A stretch of DNA of 64,000 bases from Paenibacillus sp. J31TS4. GTDB lineage: Bacteria; Bacillota; Bacilli; Paenibacillales; NBRC-103111. The notes under the pieces were generated by a model, which saw only the letters and a list, made by a program, of their open reading frames with translations, did not search any database and was not told the DNA's origin. The stretch spans positions 558,001 to 622,000 of the forward strand of contig NZ_BOSI01000002.1 in the NCBI RefSeq assembly GCF_018403265.1. The letters run 5' to 3'. Positions 49,500 through 58,322 of the stretch are shown here, one piece after another. The stretch's first letter is position 1; each line of letters begins with the position of its first letter. The position numbers and the translations under genes are program-made.

Positions 49500-50339
49500 T
49501 TATTTATTTGCTACAGGGACTAGTTCCATAAGGTCTTCCTGCCGAATAGGTTTCCTCCCGATGACAATGGTGGCTTCTCGCTCTGCACAGTGGACAATTC
49601 GCGGCAGGAGGCCGCTTGCCGCAAAGAGACGGGCGGACTGCGGGGCCTGACGCTCGCTGGCTTCGACCAGCAGGTGACCGCCGGGCTCCAGCCAGAGAGA
49701 AGCTTCCGCCGCTACCCGGCGCTGGATGTCCAGCCCGTCCGCTCCGCCATCGAGAGCGGCTAGCGGCTCGTGCAGGCGGGCCTCCGGCGGCAGCAGCCGG
49801 ATCGCCTCGGTGGGGACGTAGGGGACGTTCGCCACCAGAAGACGGATCCGGCCCCGCAGCTCGGCGGGCAGCGGGGCGTAGAGATCGCCTTGGTAGACGC
49901 GGCCCCCAGCGGCTGCGATGTTGCGGCGGGCACACCGCACCGCGGCGGGGTCGATGTCGACGGCGTAGAGCTCGATCGGCCCGAGCGCGGCGGCCAAGGC
50001 CGCTCCTAGTGCGCCGGAGCCGCAGCACAGGTCGACGACGACACCTCCCGGTTCCGCAAGGGAAGCGGCTTCGCGGACGAGGAGCTCGCTCCGCTGGCGG
50101 GGGACGAAGACGCCCGGCTCGACCTCGATCCGCAGTCCGCAGAACGGGGCCCAGCCGATGATTTGCTCGAGCGGCTCGCCGGCGGTTCGCCGCTCTATCA
50201 TGGCGTCCAGCTCGGCTGGAGTCCGGGAAGCGGATAGGAGCAGCCGGGCCTCCTCTTCCGCGAAGACACAGCCGGCCTGCCTCAGTCTGCCGGCGACGGT
50301 GTCCATGCTTGCTTCTATCGCTTTCTTGCTATCTTCCAT
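49500..50339 (-). CDS. Putative protein N5-glutamine methyltransferase (PrmC/HemK-like, NVPY variant)
   Basis: 279 residues, cytoplasmic SAM-dependent enzyme. The N-terminal helical domain leads to EPLEQIIGWAPFCGLRIEVE and PGVFVPRQRSELLV. The SAM motif I is VVDLCCGSGALGAAL, with YAVDIDPAAVRCARRN after it. The catalytic loop that is NPPY in PrmC reads NVPY (LVANVPYVPTEA), which marks the related family of putative protein-glutamine methyltransferases whose substrates are not settled. The true PrmC gene is presumably elsewhere. ATG 50339 has only a weak ribosome site (GGAAG). Confidence 0.87.
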   Translation of the reverse strand: MEDSKKAIEASMDTVAGRLRQAGCVFAEEEARLLLSASRTPAELDAMIERRTAGEPLEQIIGWAPFCGLRIEVEPGVFVPRQRSELLVREAASLAEPGGVVVDLCCGSGALGAALAAALGPIELYAVDIDPAAVRCARRNIAAAGGRVYQGDLYAPLPAELRGRIRLLVANVPYVPTEAIRLLPPEARLHEPLAALDGGADGLDIQRRVAAEASLWLEPGGHLLVEASERQAPQSARLFAASGLLPRIVHCAEREATIVIGRKPIRQEDLMELVPVANK

Positions 50340-50542
50340 CCGTATTCGGCTTCCCTTCTCTATATGGGTTCGCTCGCTTTGAATAGAGATCAGTGTATCA
50401 CGCTTGCCCCGCTCCGGACAGGGGAAGCTTCGTTATAGTCGTCTCTCCTTTTTCCCTGCCTTCCGTCAGCTGCAAGGGTATTAGCGCGCAAGCAGGAATA
50501 GTCTCTTCCTCATACGTTGAAGCAAGGAGGGGACTAGATTAG

Positions 50543-51664
50543 ATGAAGTGTTTCGGCATATTGCAAGCCGTTTTTCCCGCCAGAGGTTCGAGGGCGGAGG
50601 CGCCAGGTTCCTATGTACCGCCCCGCACTTGGAGATGGTTTCATGCGCATGGACGCAAGCAGGGGCTGCAGGTTCTCTTCTTTCGGGCGGAGGATGTGGA
50701 GTTCCGCTCGCGGAGGGTGCATGCCTGGACCTGCTCCTCCCCGGACGGCCTGTCCGGATGGTCGAGGGGCTGGCATCCGCTGCCTGACGTGCTGTACGAG
50801 AATTATCCGATCGGCAGCAACGGAAAAAGCAAACACGCCATTGCGGTTAAGCGGGCGTTCGTCAAAATGGGCGTTCCGGTATTCAATCCGGTCTTCTTTA
50901 ACAAAGCCCAGCTGCATGCCCGGCTATCCGCTGTCCCGGCTGTCCGGCCCTTCCTCCCTGTGAGCCGCGTCGCAAGGCATGCCTCGGATGCCGCAGACCT
51001 GCTGCGCCAGCACCGGTGCGTCTACCTGAAACCTGTAAACGGCTACCAAGGAAGAGGGATATTGGAGCTGAGAATGCTCTCCTCGGGACGAGTTCAAGTC
51101 CTTGCGGGAAAGCGGGCGGGAAGGCAGCCGCTGCGGGAAGAATGGGGCTGGCCTGAACTCCGTCCCCGGCTGACCCGGCTGTTTCGAAAGAGAACCTACT
51201 TGGTGCAGGAGGGACTGAGGCTGATCAGGCGAGGGGACCGCAAGATCGATTTTCGCGTCGTGGTCCACCGGGGGGCGGATGGACGTTGGCATTCGGCAGG
51301 TATCCGGCCCAAGCTGGGAAGAGCCGGCTCGATTGTAACGGACAGCCATGCGGGAGGCTCCAAGACGACGTGGCGGGAGCTTCAGACGTGGGCCCGTAGA
51401 GCGGGTGCCCCACTTCCATCCGCGAAAGAGCTTGTGAAGCCCGCGATTAAGGCGGCTCAAGCGCTTACCGCCGCGAGACCCACGCTTAGCCATTTGGGCA
51501 TCGACGTCGCCGTGGACGAGAAGCGGAGGATCTACCTGCTTGATATCAATGAAGTGCCTGGACGCGATCTGCTGACGACCGGCATGCTTAAGCGGGTGAC
51601 GCATCTGACCGCCGGGTTCGCCAGTTACCTGGCCTACCGGTCCTCAGCCTCCCGCAGAACCTGA
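50543..51664 (+). CDS. YheC/YheD-family spore-coat-associated ATP-grasp protein
   Basis: 373 residues. Belongs to the endospore coat-associated YheC/YheD family: VLYENYPIGSNGKSKHAIAVKRAF, then the ATP-grasp domain with VYLKPVNGYQGRGILEL (ATP-binding Lys), YLVQEGLRLIRR, KIDFRVVVHRGADGRWHSAG and the metal-binding GIDVAVDEKRRIYLLDINEVPGR (split here by family blocks). The family is associated with spores and its ligase substrate is not known. AAGGAGG stands about 12 bases before ATG. Followed by two hairpins in tandem. Fits the sporulation content of this part of the window. Confidence 0.88.
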   Translation: MKCFGILQAVFPARGSRAEAPGSYVPPRTWRWFHAHGRKQGLQVLFFRAEDVEFRSRRVHAWTCSSPDGLSGWSRGWHPLPDVLYENYPIGSNGKSKHAIAVKRAFVKMGVPVFNPVFFNKAQLHARLSAVPAVRPFLPVSRVARHASDAADLLRQHRCVYLKPVNGYQGRGILELRMLSSGRVQVLAGKRAGRQPLREEWGWPELRPRLTRLFRKRTYLVQEGLRLIRRGDRKIDFRVVVHRGADGRWHSAGIRPKLGRAGSIVTDSHAGGSKTTWRELQTWARRAGAPLPSAKELVKPAIKAAQALTAARPTLSHLGIDVAVDEKRRIYLLDINEVPGRDLLTTGMLKRVTHLTAGFASYLAYRSSASRRT

Positions 51665-51690
51665 CCGCCGCGTTTCGCCGGGCGCAGGAG

Positions 51691-51722
51691 AAGAGCCAAA
51701 GAGGGCTGCCTCTTTGGCTCTT
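51691..51722 (+). terminator. First hairpin after the YheC/YheD-like gene
   Basis: AAGAGCCAAAGAGG (51691-51704) with CCTCTTTGGCTCTT (51709-51722), perfect 14-bp stem, loop GCTG; no U-run. Confidence 0.6.
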
Positions 51723-51736
51723 GGGAATATCCACGA

Positions 51737-51769
51737 CCTAAGAGCAACGCTCTTAGGTTCTTTGTTTTT
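51737..51769 (+). terminator. Second, U-tailed terminator
   Basis: CCTAAGAGC, loop AAC, GCTCTTAGG, then TTCTTTGTTTTT. Confidence 0.88.
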
Positions 51770-51898
51770 GATTAAAGAAGGGGGCACAGTACCAGTCCGC
51801 AGATATCTGCCGGAGCCGAACGGCACAAAGCCGTGTCCGCCTAACAGGAGTTGCCTGTTTCCAGTGGATCCCGCACGTTTGAAGTCAAGAGTTGCGCG

Positions 51899-52666
51899 CT
51901 AGCTTCCGGGAGCAGCGAAGAGCCGGTGACCGCCGAGAATGCGGGCTTTGTCTTCCGGATCGAGCTCGGCCAGCTCCACGAGCAGCAGTGTACTCTTGAG
52001 ACAGTAGAGAGGATATTGCGAGCCGTACATAAGTCGGTCCGGAGGGAATTGGCGAAGCAGCTTCTCGATGACGAAGAGTCCGTCCTTGAGCCCCGATGTA
52101 TCGAAAAAAGCTCGCGGGTGGCTGAGGATCGCCTCTTTCATGGCCGTCGCCTCGCCATACCGCAGCTGAAGCAGCAGAACCGTCAGATCCGGATGGCTGC
52201 CGAGGAACGGAATGAGGTCGTTCTGCACGGATAGCGGAGCTGGCTTGATCAGATAGTCGAGCCGCTCGTCCTCGAGCCGAACGGTCAGGAACAGGGGGAG
52301 ACCGCGGCTCTCCAGCACGCGGCAAAGCCGTTCCATCTCCGGCCCGTTCAGAGAATATCCGTGATAGGTGGGATACACCCGGACGCCGGCGATGCCGAAC
52401 CGCTCGATGCCATCGTCCAAGTCCCTCTCCCAGCCCGGCAGGCCGGGATGGACCGTCAGAATGTGGCGGTAATCCGTTCCCTGAAGAGCGGCATGCAGCT
52501 CCTCGTCTCCTTCGAACGGGTCGTTGTAGAAGATGGCGTTAAGCGAGGACACATATCCGGTTTCGATGCCGTTCGTCCGATGGATGTCCAGCAGGTCCTG
52601 CAGCGTGTTTTTGTACAGCTTGCGAAACGGCCAATGGCCGAGCAGGCAGTTCACATCTCCGTTCAT
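51899..52666 (-). CDS. Amidohydrolase-2-type protein (second of two)
   Basis: 255 residues, TIM-barrel fold of the amidohydrolase-related family. It begins NGDVNCLLGHWPFRKLYKNT, so the N-terminal metal motif His-x-His of true members is absent; only GHW remains. Other features: GIAGVRVYPTYHGYSLN, and the C-terminal PPDRLMYGSQYPLYC with the usual GSD replaced by GSQ. These losses suggest altered or no metal-dependent chemistry, perhaps a partner of the neighbouring paralogue. ATG overlaps the stop of the preceding gene (ATGA), with AAAGGAGG 8 bases upstream: tight coupling. Confidence 0.8.
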   Translation of the reverse strand: MNGDVNCLLGHWPFRKLYKNTLQDLLDIHRTNGIETGYVSSLNAIFYNDPFEGDEELHAALQGTDYRHILTVHPGLPGWERDLDDGIERFGIAGVRVYPTYHGYSLNGPEMERLCRVLESRGLPLFLTVRLEDERLDYLIKPAPLSVQNDLIPFLGSHPDLTVLLLQLRYGEATAMKEAILSHPRAFFDTSGLKDGLFVIEKLLRQFPPDRLMYGSQYPLYCLKSTLLLVELAELDPEDKARILGGHRLFAAPGS

Positions 52667-53433
52667 GCGTAGGCCCTCCTTTGCGCGGGAAGGCGCCGCG
52701 TGCGGTCGAACAGGGTGAGCGCATTGCGGCTGTAGATGCACTCCTTCTGCTCGGCCGTCAGGTCGGCTTCCTCTACCTGCCCGACGTTGACCAGGTACGT
52801 AATGGGCATATCCGAGCCGAAGACGATCCGCTCGTGGCCGATTTGGCGGACGGTATAATCCAGCTCGTCGCGGCGGAACAAGCTTCCCGAGAAGTCCACC
52901 CATACGTTGGGACAGTCGCGGATGGCCTTGATGCCGTGGTAGCAGTTGCCTCCGAAATGGGCCATGAGCAGCTTGGCTTCCGGGTAGCGGGACGCCAGCT
53001 CCGCGACATGGACGCCGGTCGATTCCGCGGGCAGCTGGCCGACCGCTTTGTGGAACGAATGGATCAGCACCGGCACGTTGTAGGCGATGCACTGCTCGAT
53101 GAGCGGAAATACCCGCGGGTCGCTGCAGTAGGTGGCGACCCACAGCTTCATGCCGGTCATCCCGCGGTCCTCGATGTTCTCCCGCAGCACCTCAAGGCTG
53201 CCCGGATGCACCGGATTGACATAGCAGTAGCCTTGGACGAGCCCGGGCTGCTCCTTCATGAAGCGGGCGACATTCGCGTTCATCTCCCGAATCTCGGCTT
53301 CGTCCGGTTGATGGGCGTTCAGGCCCGAGACATGGATGCGGTCGATGCCGTACCGCTCGCAGGCGGCGAGCAGCTCGGCGGTGCTTTCCTCGTACCGGCC
53401 TCCCCAGATGTGGGTATGGGCGTCAATAAGCAT
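52663..53433 (-). CDS. Amidohydrolase-2 family metal-dependent hydrolase
   Basis: 256 residues. Metal motif DAHTHIWGG at the start, then MKLWVATYCSDPRVFPL, VPVLIHSFHKAVG, KLLMAHFGGNCYHG (His ligand) and HERIVFGSDMPITY (catalytic Asp). The family contains decarboxylases, lactonases and hydrolases acting on small acids; the substrate here cannot be told. Start 53433 is preferred because AGGAGG lies 6 bases upstream; the alternative ATG at 53451 overlaps the aminotransferase stop. Middle gene of a three-gene operon. Confidence 0.88.
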   Translation of the reverse strand: MLIDAHTHIWGGRYEESTAELLAACERYGIDRIHVSGLNAHQPDEAEIREMNANVARFMKEQPGLVQGYCYVNPVHPGSLEVLRENIEDRGMTGMKLWVATYCSDPRVFPLIEQCIAYNVPVLIHSFHKAVGQLPAESTGVHVAELASRYPEAKLLMAHFGGNCYHGIKAIRDCPNVWVDFSGSLFRRDELDYTVRQIGHERIVFGSDMPITYLVNVGQVEEADLTAEQKECIYSRNALTLFDRTRRLPAQRRAYA

Positions 53434-53447
53434 GGGCTTCCTCCTCG

Positions 53448-54683
53448 TCATCCTTCGGTCACCGGGGACGCCAGCTCGCTGACGGCGGCCTCCAGGCGCT
53501 CGAGCGCTTCCCGAATGTCTTCCTCGTTATGGCTGTAATTCACATAAGAGATGTTGTAGAGCGACACGCCGTGCTTGTAGGCCGCCCGGAAAAACCGGCC
53601 GGACAGTGCGGCATCCGCATAGGCGCCCGCGGCGATGGCGGGGCATGGCCATAATCCCCGGATCTCGAGCGGCACGCCGTATTCCCGGAACAGCCGGCCG
53701 AGCCCGCCCCAGACCGCCTCTCCCTGCCGCCAAAGATGGCCGATGACATCCTCCTGGCGGTACACGTTGAGGACAGCCCGGCAGGCCGCCAGCGACAACG
53801 TCTCTCCCCCGAACGTCGACGTAATGACGGCTCCGCCCCGGTCGCAGGCGGCCATGACATCCCGCCGGCCGACGTAAGCCGATAGAGGCATGCCGTTCGC
53901 AAGCCCTTTGCTGAATACGGCGAGATCCGGCTCGACCCCAAAATATTCCTGAACGCCGCCGACCGCCAGACGGAACCCTGTCACGATCTCGTCGAACACG
54001 AGCAGGCTGCCATGCTTGCGGCTAAGGGCGCGGAGGGCAGGGTAGAAGGCCGCGCCTTCCGCCATGCCGGCATAATCTGCGGACACGACAACGGCGGCGA
54101 TCCCGCCGTCGTAGAGTGAGAACAACCGTTCAAGCTCCTCCAGCTCGTTCCAGCCGCACGCATGGTGGTACGCCGAGAAGGCGGCGGGGACCCCGGGCAC
54201 CGTCTTCTCCGGTTCCCGGCCGGGGAGAACGCGACCTCCTGCCGCCATTGCGTTCAGCCAGCCGTTGTAGCCGATCTGGACGATGTGATCACGGCCTGTG
54301 TAGGCGCGCGCGATGCGGATGACGGCGGCGACCGCTTCTCCGCCCGTCTTGAGAAAACGGGCCTGCTCCGCGCACGGGATCAGCTCGCAGAGCAGCTCGG
54401 CCGTTTCCCCCTCCAGCGGGTGGGGGTGCCCGAAGACGATGCCGCAGTCCAGCTGCCGGCGAATGGCTTCGTCCACGGCGGGATACCGGTAGCCGAGTGT
54501 CACCGGACCCAGCCCATTGCGAAAGTCGATGTATTCTTTGCCCTCCGCATCCCAGACCCGGCAGCCCTGTCCCTTAACGATGACAGGCGGCTCCTCGGGC
54601 GGATAGAGCGGAGCTTTGGAGCAGGTGCTCGATCCCCACGGCATGACGGCCTCCAGGCGTTCCGTCCAATTCGTTGCGCGCAT
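53448..54683 (-). CDS. Class III PLP aminotransferase, glutamate-1-semialdehyde-aminomutase-like
   Basis: 411 residues, cytoplasmic PLP enzyme of the subgroup III fold. Marks: YIDFRNGLGPVTLGYRYPAV, FLKTGGEAVAAVIRIARAYT (cofactor phosphate region), FDEIVTGFRLAVGG, and the PLP lysine K259 in VFSKGLANGMPLSAYVG. It is closest to aminomutase-like members, but its place with two amidohydrolases and a sugar-type ABC system argues for a catabolic or modification role rather than haem synthesis. The ATG is about 14 bases from AAGGAGG, rather far. First gene of the operon. Confidence 0.88.
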   Translation of the reverse strand: MRATNWTERLEAVMPWGSSTCSKAPLYPPEEPPVIVKGQGCRVWDAEGKEYIDFRNGLGPVTLGYRYPAVDEAIRRQLDCGIVFGHPHPLEGETAELLCELIPCAEQARFLKTGGEAVAAVIRIARAYTGRDHIVQIGYNGWLNAMAAGGRVLPGREPEKTVPGVPAAFSAYHHACGWNELEELERLFSLYDGGIAAVVVSADYAGMAEGAAFYPALRALSRKHGSLLVFDEIVTGFRLAVGGVQEYFGVEPDLAVFSKGLANGMPLSAYVGRRDVMAACDRGGAVITSTFGGETLSLAACRAVLNVYRQEDVIGHLWRQGEAVWGGLGRLFREYGVPLEIRGLWPCPAIAAGAYADAALSGRFFRAAYKHGVSLYNISYVNYSHNEEDIREALERLEAAVSELASPVTEG

Positions 54684-54881
54684 AGGTATGGCAAGTCCCT
54701 CCTTAAGCTCATTTGGCAGGAAAGGTATAGTACCTGTATATAACTATAGCAAATTCCTTCCTTTGGGAGAAAATTTTTTTAGAGACAAGCAGCAGGGCAA
54801 GCTCCTATAAGCAATATACAAATTTGTAAAAGATTGCTAGACTTGTACCATTCATTCCCCTCAGCTAAGGAGGAGAAACGG
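54684..54881. promoter_or_regulatory. Divergent control region of the aminotransferase and AraC operons
   Basis: 198 bases. It holds a perfect palindrome TACAAATTTGTA (54817-54828), flanked by GCAAT (54811-54815) and ATTGC (54834-54838), and the minus-strand promoter at 54724-54752. The plus promoter for the AraC gene is not clear. Confidence 0.55.
54724..54752 (-). promoter_or_regulatory. Promoter of the aminotransferase-amidohydrolase operon
   Basis: On the minus strand TTGCTA (54752-54747), 17-bp spacer, TATACC (54729-54724), about 34 bases of leader. Confidence 0.5.
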
Positions 54882-57119
54882 TTGTACTTGCCTGTCCAGC
54901 GGGCAGACGCCCCGCAAGCCAACGCCGCACCAAAGCCAACCGCCGCTGCGGCCGGCCGCCGGATGTTCTACAAGTATCTGCTCTCGTTCGTGCTCGTCCT
55001 GCTGCTGCCGATCGGGCTCTTAGGCTACTACGGGAAGCTCCAGGTGTCCGGGCTCATCCAGCATTACGTAGACAAGAGCAACCAGGATATGCTGAACCAG
55101 CTCAAAGAAAGCGTAGACGCCCGCCTTCTCGAGATGAATCAAATTGCTGCCAGAATAGCCGGCAACCCGAATTTGACGCCGTATGCCGTAACCAAGGATG
55201 CGTACAGCGCTTATCTCACCAAGCCGCTTTTGGATTACAAGATCTCCAACGACTTTATCCATGAGCTGCTCTACTACGTACGGGGAGAACCCTTGTTGTA
55301 TTCCTCCGTCAGCACTTACCGGCTCTCCAGCTTCATCAACGATATTTATCAATACAAGAACTGGACGGAGTCCGCTTTTCGGCGGGATCTGGACACCATG
55401 GTGAAACCAATACTAAGAACGGCCGAGGAGGTTACCTTCATGTCGGCCGCGAAGGAAAGCCTTGTCAGCTATCTGCTGCCGCTTCCCCTCGGAAGCCAGC
55501 ACCCGTACGGAACGGTGCTCTTCCTCATCAAGGAAGCTTCGCTGCTCGGATATTTGAAGAACGAGGAGCTGGGGAGATCCGGCAACACAATCATCTTCGA
55601 CGAGCGGGGAAGGATTGTTACCTATTCCAAAGGGGAGCAAGGGCTGGACAAAGAGATGCTGCAGCAGCAATTGGCACCCGATGGGGAGATTTTCTCGATC
55701 GCAAGCCTGGGAGGGTCCCGCTATTACGTGAACCGGCTGAAATCCGAGCTGACCGGCTGGTCGTACGTGACGGTCTCGCCGATTGAGGCCGTCATGCAGC
55801 CGATCCGGCAGGCATTGGTTCAATGGCTGCGGATTCTGGTTGCCATCCTGCTGCTGGGCGGCGCGGTCATTCTCATCCTCATGAAGGTGAACTATGAGCC
55901 GATCCGCGCGCTTCTCGCCTCCCACCGGGAGCTCGGCTTGAAGGTGGAGCGCAGCCGCTCCGCTCTCCGCGAGCATCTGCTGATGGGTCTATTGAGGGGA
56001 GAGATCGGTTCGCGGGAGGAGCTTGAGGAACGGGAGGGCGAAGCGGGACTGCGGTTTCCCTATTCCTCGTTCGTTGTCTTGCTCGCGGAGATACCGGAGG
56101 ACGACCCGGCCTGGAGGACGCTGGTGACCGCCCAAATGACCGCTTCGGGAGAAGAGGGTCTCGTCGTTTACGGCAAGGAAAGCATGGATAGCGGCCGCAT
56201 CGGATTCGTCGCTTGCACTTCTTTGCCGGAGGAAACGTTTGCCCGGTGGCTGAAGCAGACACACGAGCGGCTGCACGTGGAAGCAGGCAGGAAGACAATA
56301 ACGGTAGGCGTCGGCCGCTTCTATGAACAGCTCGACCAGATCGGCCGGTCGTTCATCGAAGCTTCGACCGCTATCGATTACAAGCTGATCCGGGGAGCGG
56401 GAGAAGTCATTCCGTTTCGCGACATCGCGACCGGGCAGGCGTACCGCTACTCGGACAATACGCAGCAGATGGAGCAGGTCGGCTACTTGTTCCGGGAAGG
56501 AAAGACGGAGCAGCTCATCCAAGTGCTGCAGCAAATCGCCGAACGGATCAACCGGGGAGGTACGCCTTTATTCGCTGCGCGATTTCTTTGCTACGATATC
56601 ATCCATGCTGTGGCCAAAGCTGTGGAGAGTCTGAAACAGGAGTTTCCCGAGCTGACTGAGCGCTTCCCGGATGTCATGACCTTGATGGAATTCCACACGG
56701 TCGAGGAGCTGGTGCAGCGGATCTCGGACTCCTGCATTGAGCTGTGCAAGGCGATCGAGCAGCACCAACGCAGACCCGCGGAACGGCAGCTTGCCGAGAT
56801 GCTTGCCTACCTGCAGACCCATTATGCCGACAGCTCCTTTTCCGTTCAGCGGCTCGCCGAGCATCTCTCCCTCTCCACCTCCTACATCAGCCGCATGTTC
56901 AAGGAGCATACCGGCCAGACGATTCTGGAATATATGCATGCGATCCGGATCGCGGAGGCCAAGCGGCTGCTGGCCGAGACGGATGCGCCGGTCAAGGAGA
57001 TTGTGGCGTCGGTCGGCTATTATGACACCTCCAGCTTCATCCGCAAATTCAAATTCGCGGTCGGGGTGACACCCGGAGAATATAGAAAAACCGCCCGGAT
57101 GGAAGCAGGCAGCCGGTGA
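54882..57119 (+). CDS. Membrane-bound sensor/regulator with AraC-type DNA-binding domain
   Basis: 745 residues. TTG start 6 bases after AAGGAGGAG. Membrane helix 1 at ~28-52 (YLLSFVLVLLLPIGLLGYY), an outer Cache-like sensor to ~310, helix 2 (LRILVAILLLGGAVILILMKV), then a cytoplasmic part that ends in two AraC helix-turn-helices (~645-740: FSVQRLAEHLSLSTSYISRM and VKEIVASVGYYDTSSFIRKF). This single-chain sensor type is common in Paenibacillus next to sugar ABC transporters and usually activates them. It precedes such a transporter. No kinase domain, so signalling is direct from sensor to DNA-binding domain. Confidence 0.92.
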   Translation: MYLPVQRADAPQANAAPKPTAAAAGRRMFYKYLLSFVLVLLLPIGLLGYYGKLQVSGLIQHYVDKSNQDMLNQLKESVDARLLEMNQIAARIAGNPNLTPYAVTKDAYSAYLTKPLLDYKISNDFIHELLYYVRGEPLLYSSVSTYRLSSFINDIYQYKNWTESAFRRDLDTMVKPILRTAEEVTFMSAAKESLVSYLLPLPLGSQHPYGTVLFLIKEASLLGYLKNEELGRSGNTIIFDERGRIVTYSKGEQGLDKEMLQQQLAPDGEIFSIASLGGSRYYVNRLKSELTGWSYVTVSPIEAVMQPIRQALVQWLRILVAILLLGGAVILILMKVNYEPIRALLASHRELGLKVERSRSALREHLLMGLLRGEIGSREELEEREGEAGLRFPYSSFVVLLAEIPEDDPAWRTLVTAQMTASGEEGLVVYGKESMDSGRIGFVACTSLPEETFARWLKQTHERLHVEAGRKTITVGVGRFYEQLDQIGRSFIEASTAIDYKLIRGAGEVIPFRDIATGQAYRYSDNTQQMEQVGYLFREGKTEQLIQVLQQIAERINRGGTPLFAARFLCYDIIHAVAKAVESLKQEFPELTERFPDVMTLMEFHTVEELVQRISDSCIELCKAIEQHQRRPAERQLAEMLAYLQTHYADSSFSVQRLAEHLSLSTSYISRMFKEHTGQTILEYMHAIRIAEAKRLLAETDAPVKEIVASVGYYDTSSFIRKFKFAVGVTPGEYRKTARMEAGSR

Positions 57120-57142
57120 ACCAGGCGGATCCTCTGCTAAAG

Positions 57143-57170
57143 GCCCCCCATCGAAGGGGGGCTGTTCCAT
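57143..57170 (+). terminator. Hairpin after the AraC-type gene
   Basis: GCCCCCC, loop ATCGAA, GGGGGGC (57143-57162); weak U-tract TGTTCCATT. Confidence 0.55.
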
Positions 57171-57268
57171 TCCCAGTTCACGTATGGCCGATTACTGAGG
57201 AGAGAATCGGCCTATTTGGGTTCGTCCGTCCTTGCAGGGCGCGAGGTTCCGATTTGGCATATGCAAAA

Positions 57269-57282
57269 TGAAAGCGCTTATA
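57269..57282. promoter_or_regulatory. cre box before the ABC transporter operon
   Basis: TGAAAGCGCTTATA matches 13 of 14 positions of the CcpA cre consensus, 67 bp before the permease start. Indicates carbon catabolite control and supports a sugar as substrate. Confidence 0.65.
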
Positions 57283-57348
57283 TACGAGAGACCGGGAAAC
57301 CCGGTAATCTGTTCCCATAACCCGTCAAGGGAAAGGAGGGAGATAGAA

Positions 57349-58308
57349 ATGGCCGCTGCGAACCCGCTACGGACCAAACGGATGGAGGGAATCAGGAGAA
57401 AGAGGAGAAAAGCCAGGCTGGCCATTTGGCAAAATTACGAGCTTTACTTGTTTTTGCTGCCGACCCTTGTCTATTTCCTCGTCTTTCATTACATGCCCAT
57501 GTATGGGGTCCAGATCGCCTTCAAACGGTTTATCGCGGTGAAAGGGATCAACGGGAGCCCCTGGGTGGGGTTCGAGCATTTCGAAAGGTTTTTCGAATCG
57601 TTTCAGTTTCTTATCGTCTTGAAGAATACGCTGGCCATCAGTCTGTATGAGCTCCTCGTCGCGTTTCCGGCGCCGATCGTGCTGGCGCTGCTGCTGAATC
57701 AGCTGACCAGCGAACGGTTCAAGAAGCTGGCGCAGACGGTCACGTACGCGCCGCACTTTATCTCGGTCGTCGTCGTGGTCGGCATGCTGTATCTGTTTTT
57801 GTCGCCCAAGATTGGGCTCGTGAACCGGCTGCTGGTCAGTCTTGGATTCGAACCGGTCTACTTCATGGCCAGTTCGGCGTGGTTCTCCACGATCTTCGTC
57901 TTCTCGGGCATCTGGCAGAATATCGGCTGGTCCACCATTATCTATTTGGCCGCGCTGGCCGGCGTCAATCCCGACCTGCACGAAGCGGCGGTCATGGACG
58001 GGGCGACCAAGAGGCAGCGCATCCAGCATATCGATTTTCCTTCCATTCTCCCCACGATTATGATTCTGCTCATTCTCAACATCGGCCATCTAATGAGCGT
58101 AGGCTTCGAGAAAGTCTATCTGATGCAGAATCAGCTTAACATCGACGCATCGGAGGTTATCCAGACTTATGTTTACAAAGCCGGCTTGCTGGAAGGACAG
58201 CTCAGCTATTCGGCGGCCATCGGTCTGTTCAACTCCGTCATCAATTTCACATTGCTTCTCGCCTTCAATCAACTGGCCAGGAAGTCGAAGCAGGCGAGTC
58301 TTTGGTAG
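57349..58308 (+). CDS. ABC transporter permease, LplB-like
   Basis: 319 residues, about six membrane helices. First permease of a CUT1-type sugar importer. Signature: LYLFLLPTLVYFLVFHYMPM, YGVQIAFKRF, and the ATPase-contact EAA loop HEAAVMDGATKRQRIQHIDF. AAAGGAGG lies 8 bases before ATG at 57349. Operon with the second permease (14-bp gap) and the lipoprotein. No ATPase gene is present, so a shared MsmX-type ATPase is expected. Confidence 0.93.
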   Translation: MAAANPLRTKRMEGIRRKRRKARLAIWQNYELYLFLLPTLVYFLVFHYMPMYGVQIAFKRFIAVKGINGSPWVGFEHFERFFESFQFLIVLKNTLAISLYELLVAFPAPIVLALLLNQLTSERFKKLAQTVTYAPHFISVVVVVGMLYLFLSPKIGLVNRLLVSLGFEPVYFMASSAWFSTIFVFSGIWQNIGWSTIIYLAALAGVNPDLHEAAVMDGATKRQRIQHIDFPSILPTIMILLILNIGHLMSVGFEKVYLMQNQLNIDASEVIQTYVYKAGLLEGQLSYSAAIGLFNSVINFTLLLAFNQLARKSKQASLW

Positions 58309-58322
58309 AGGAGGATCTCGAT

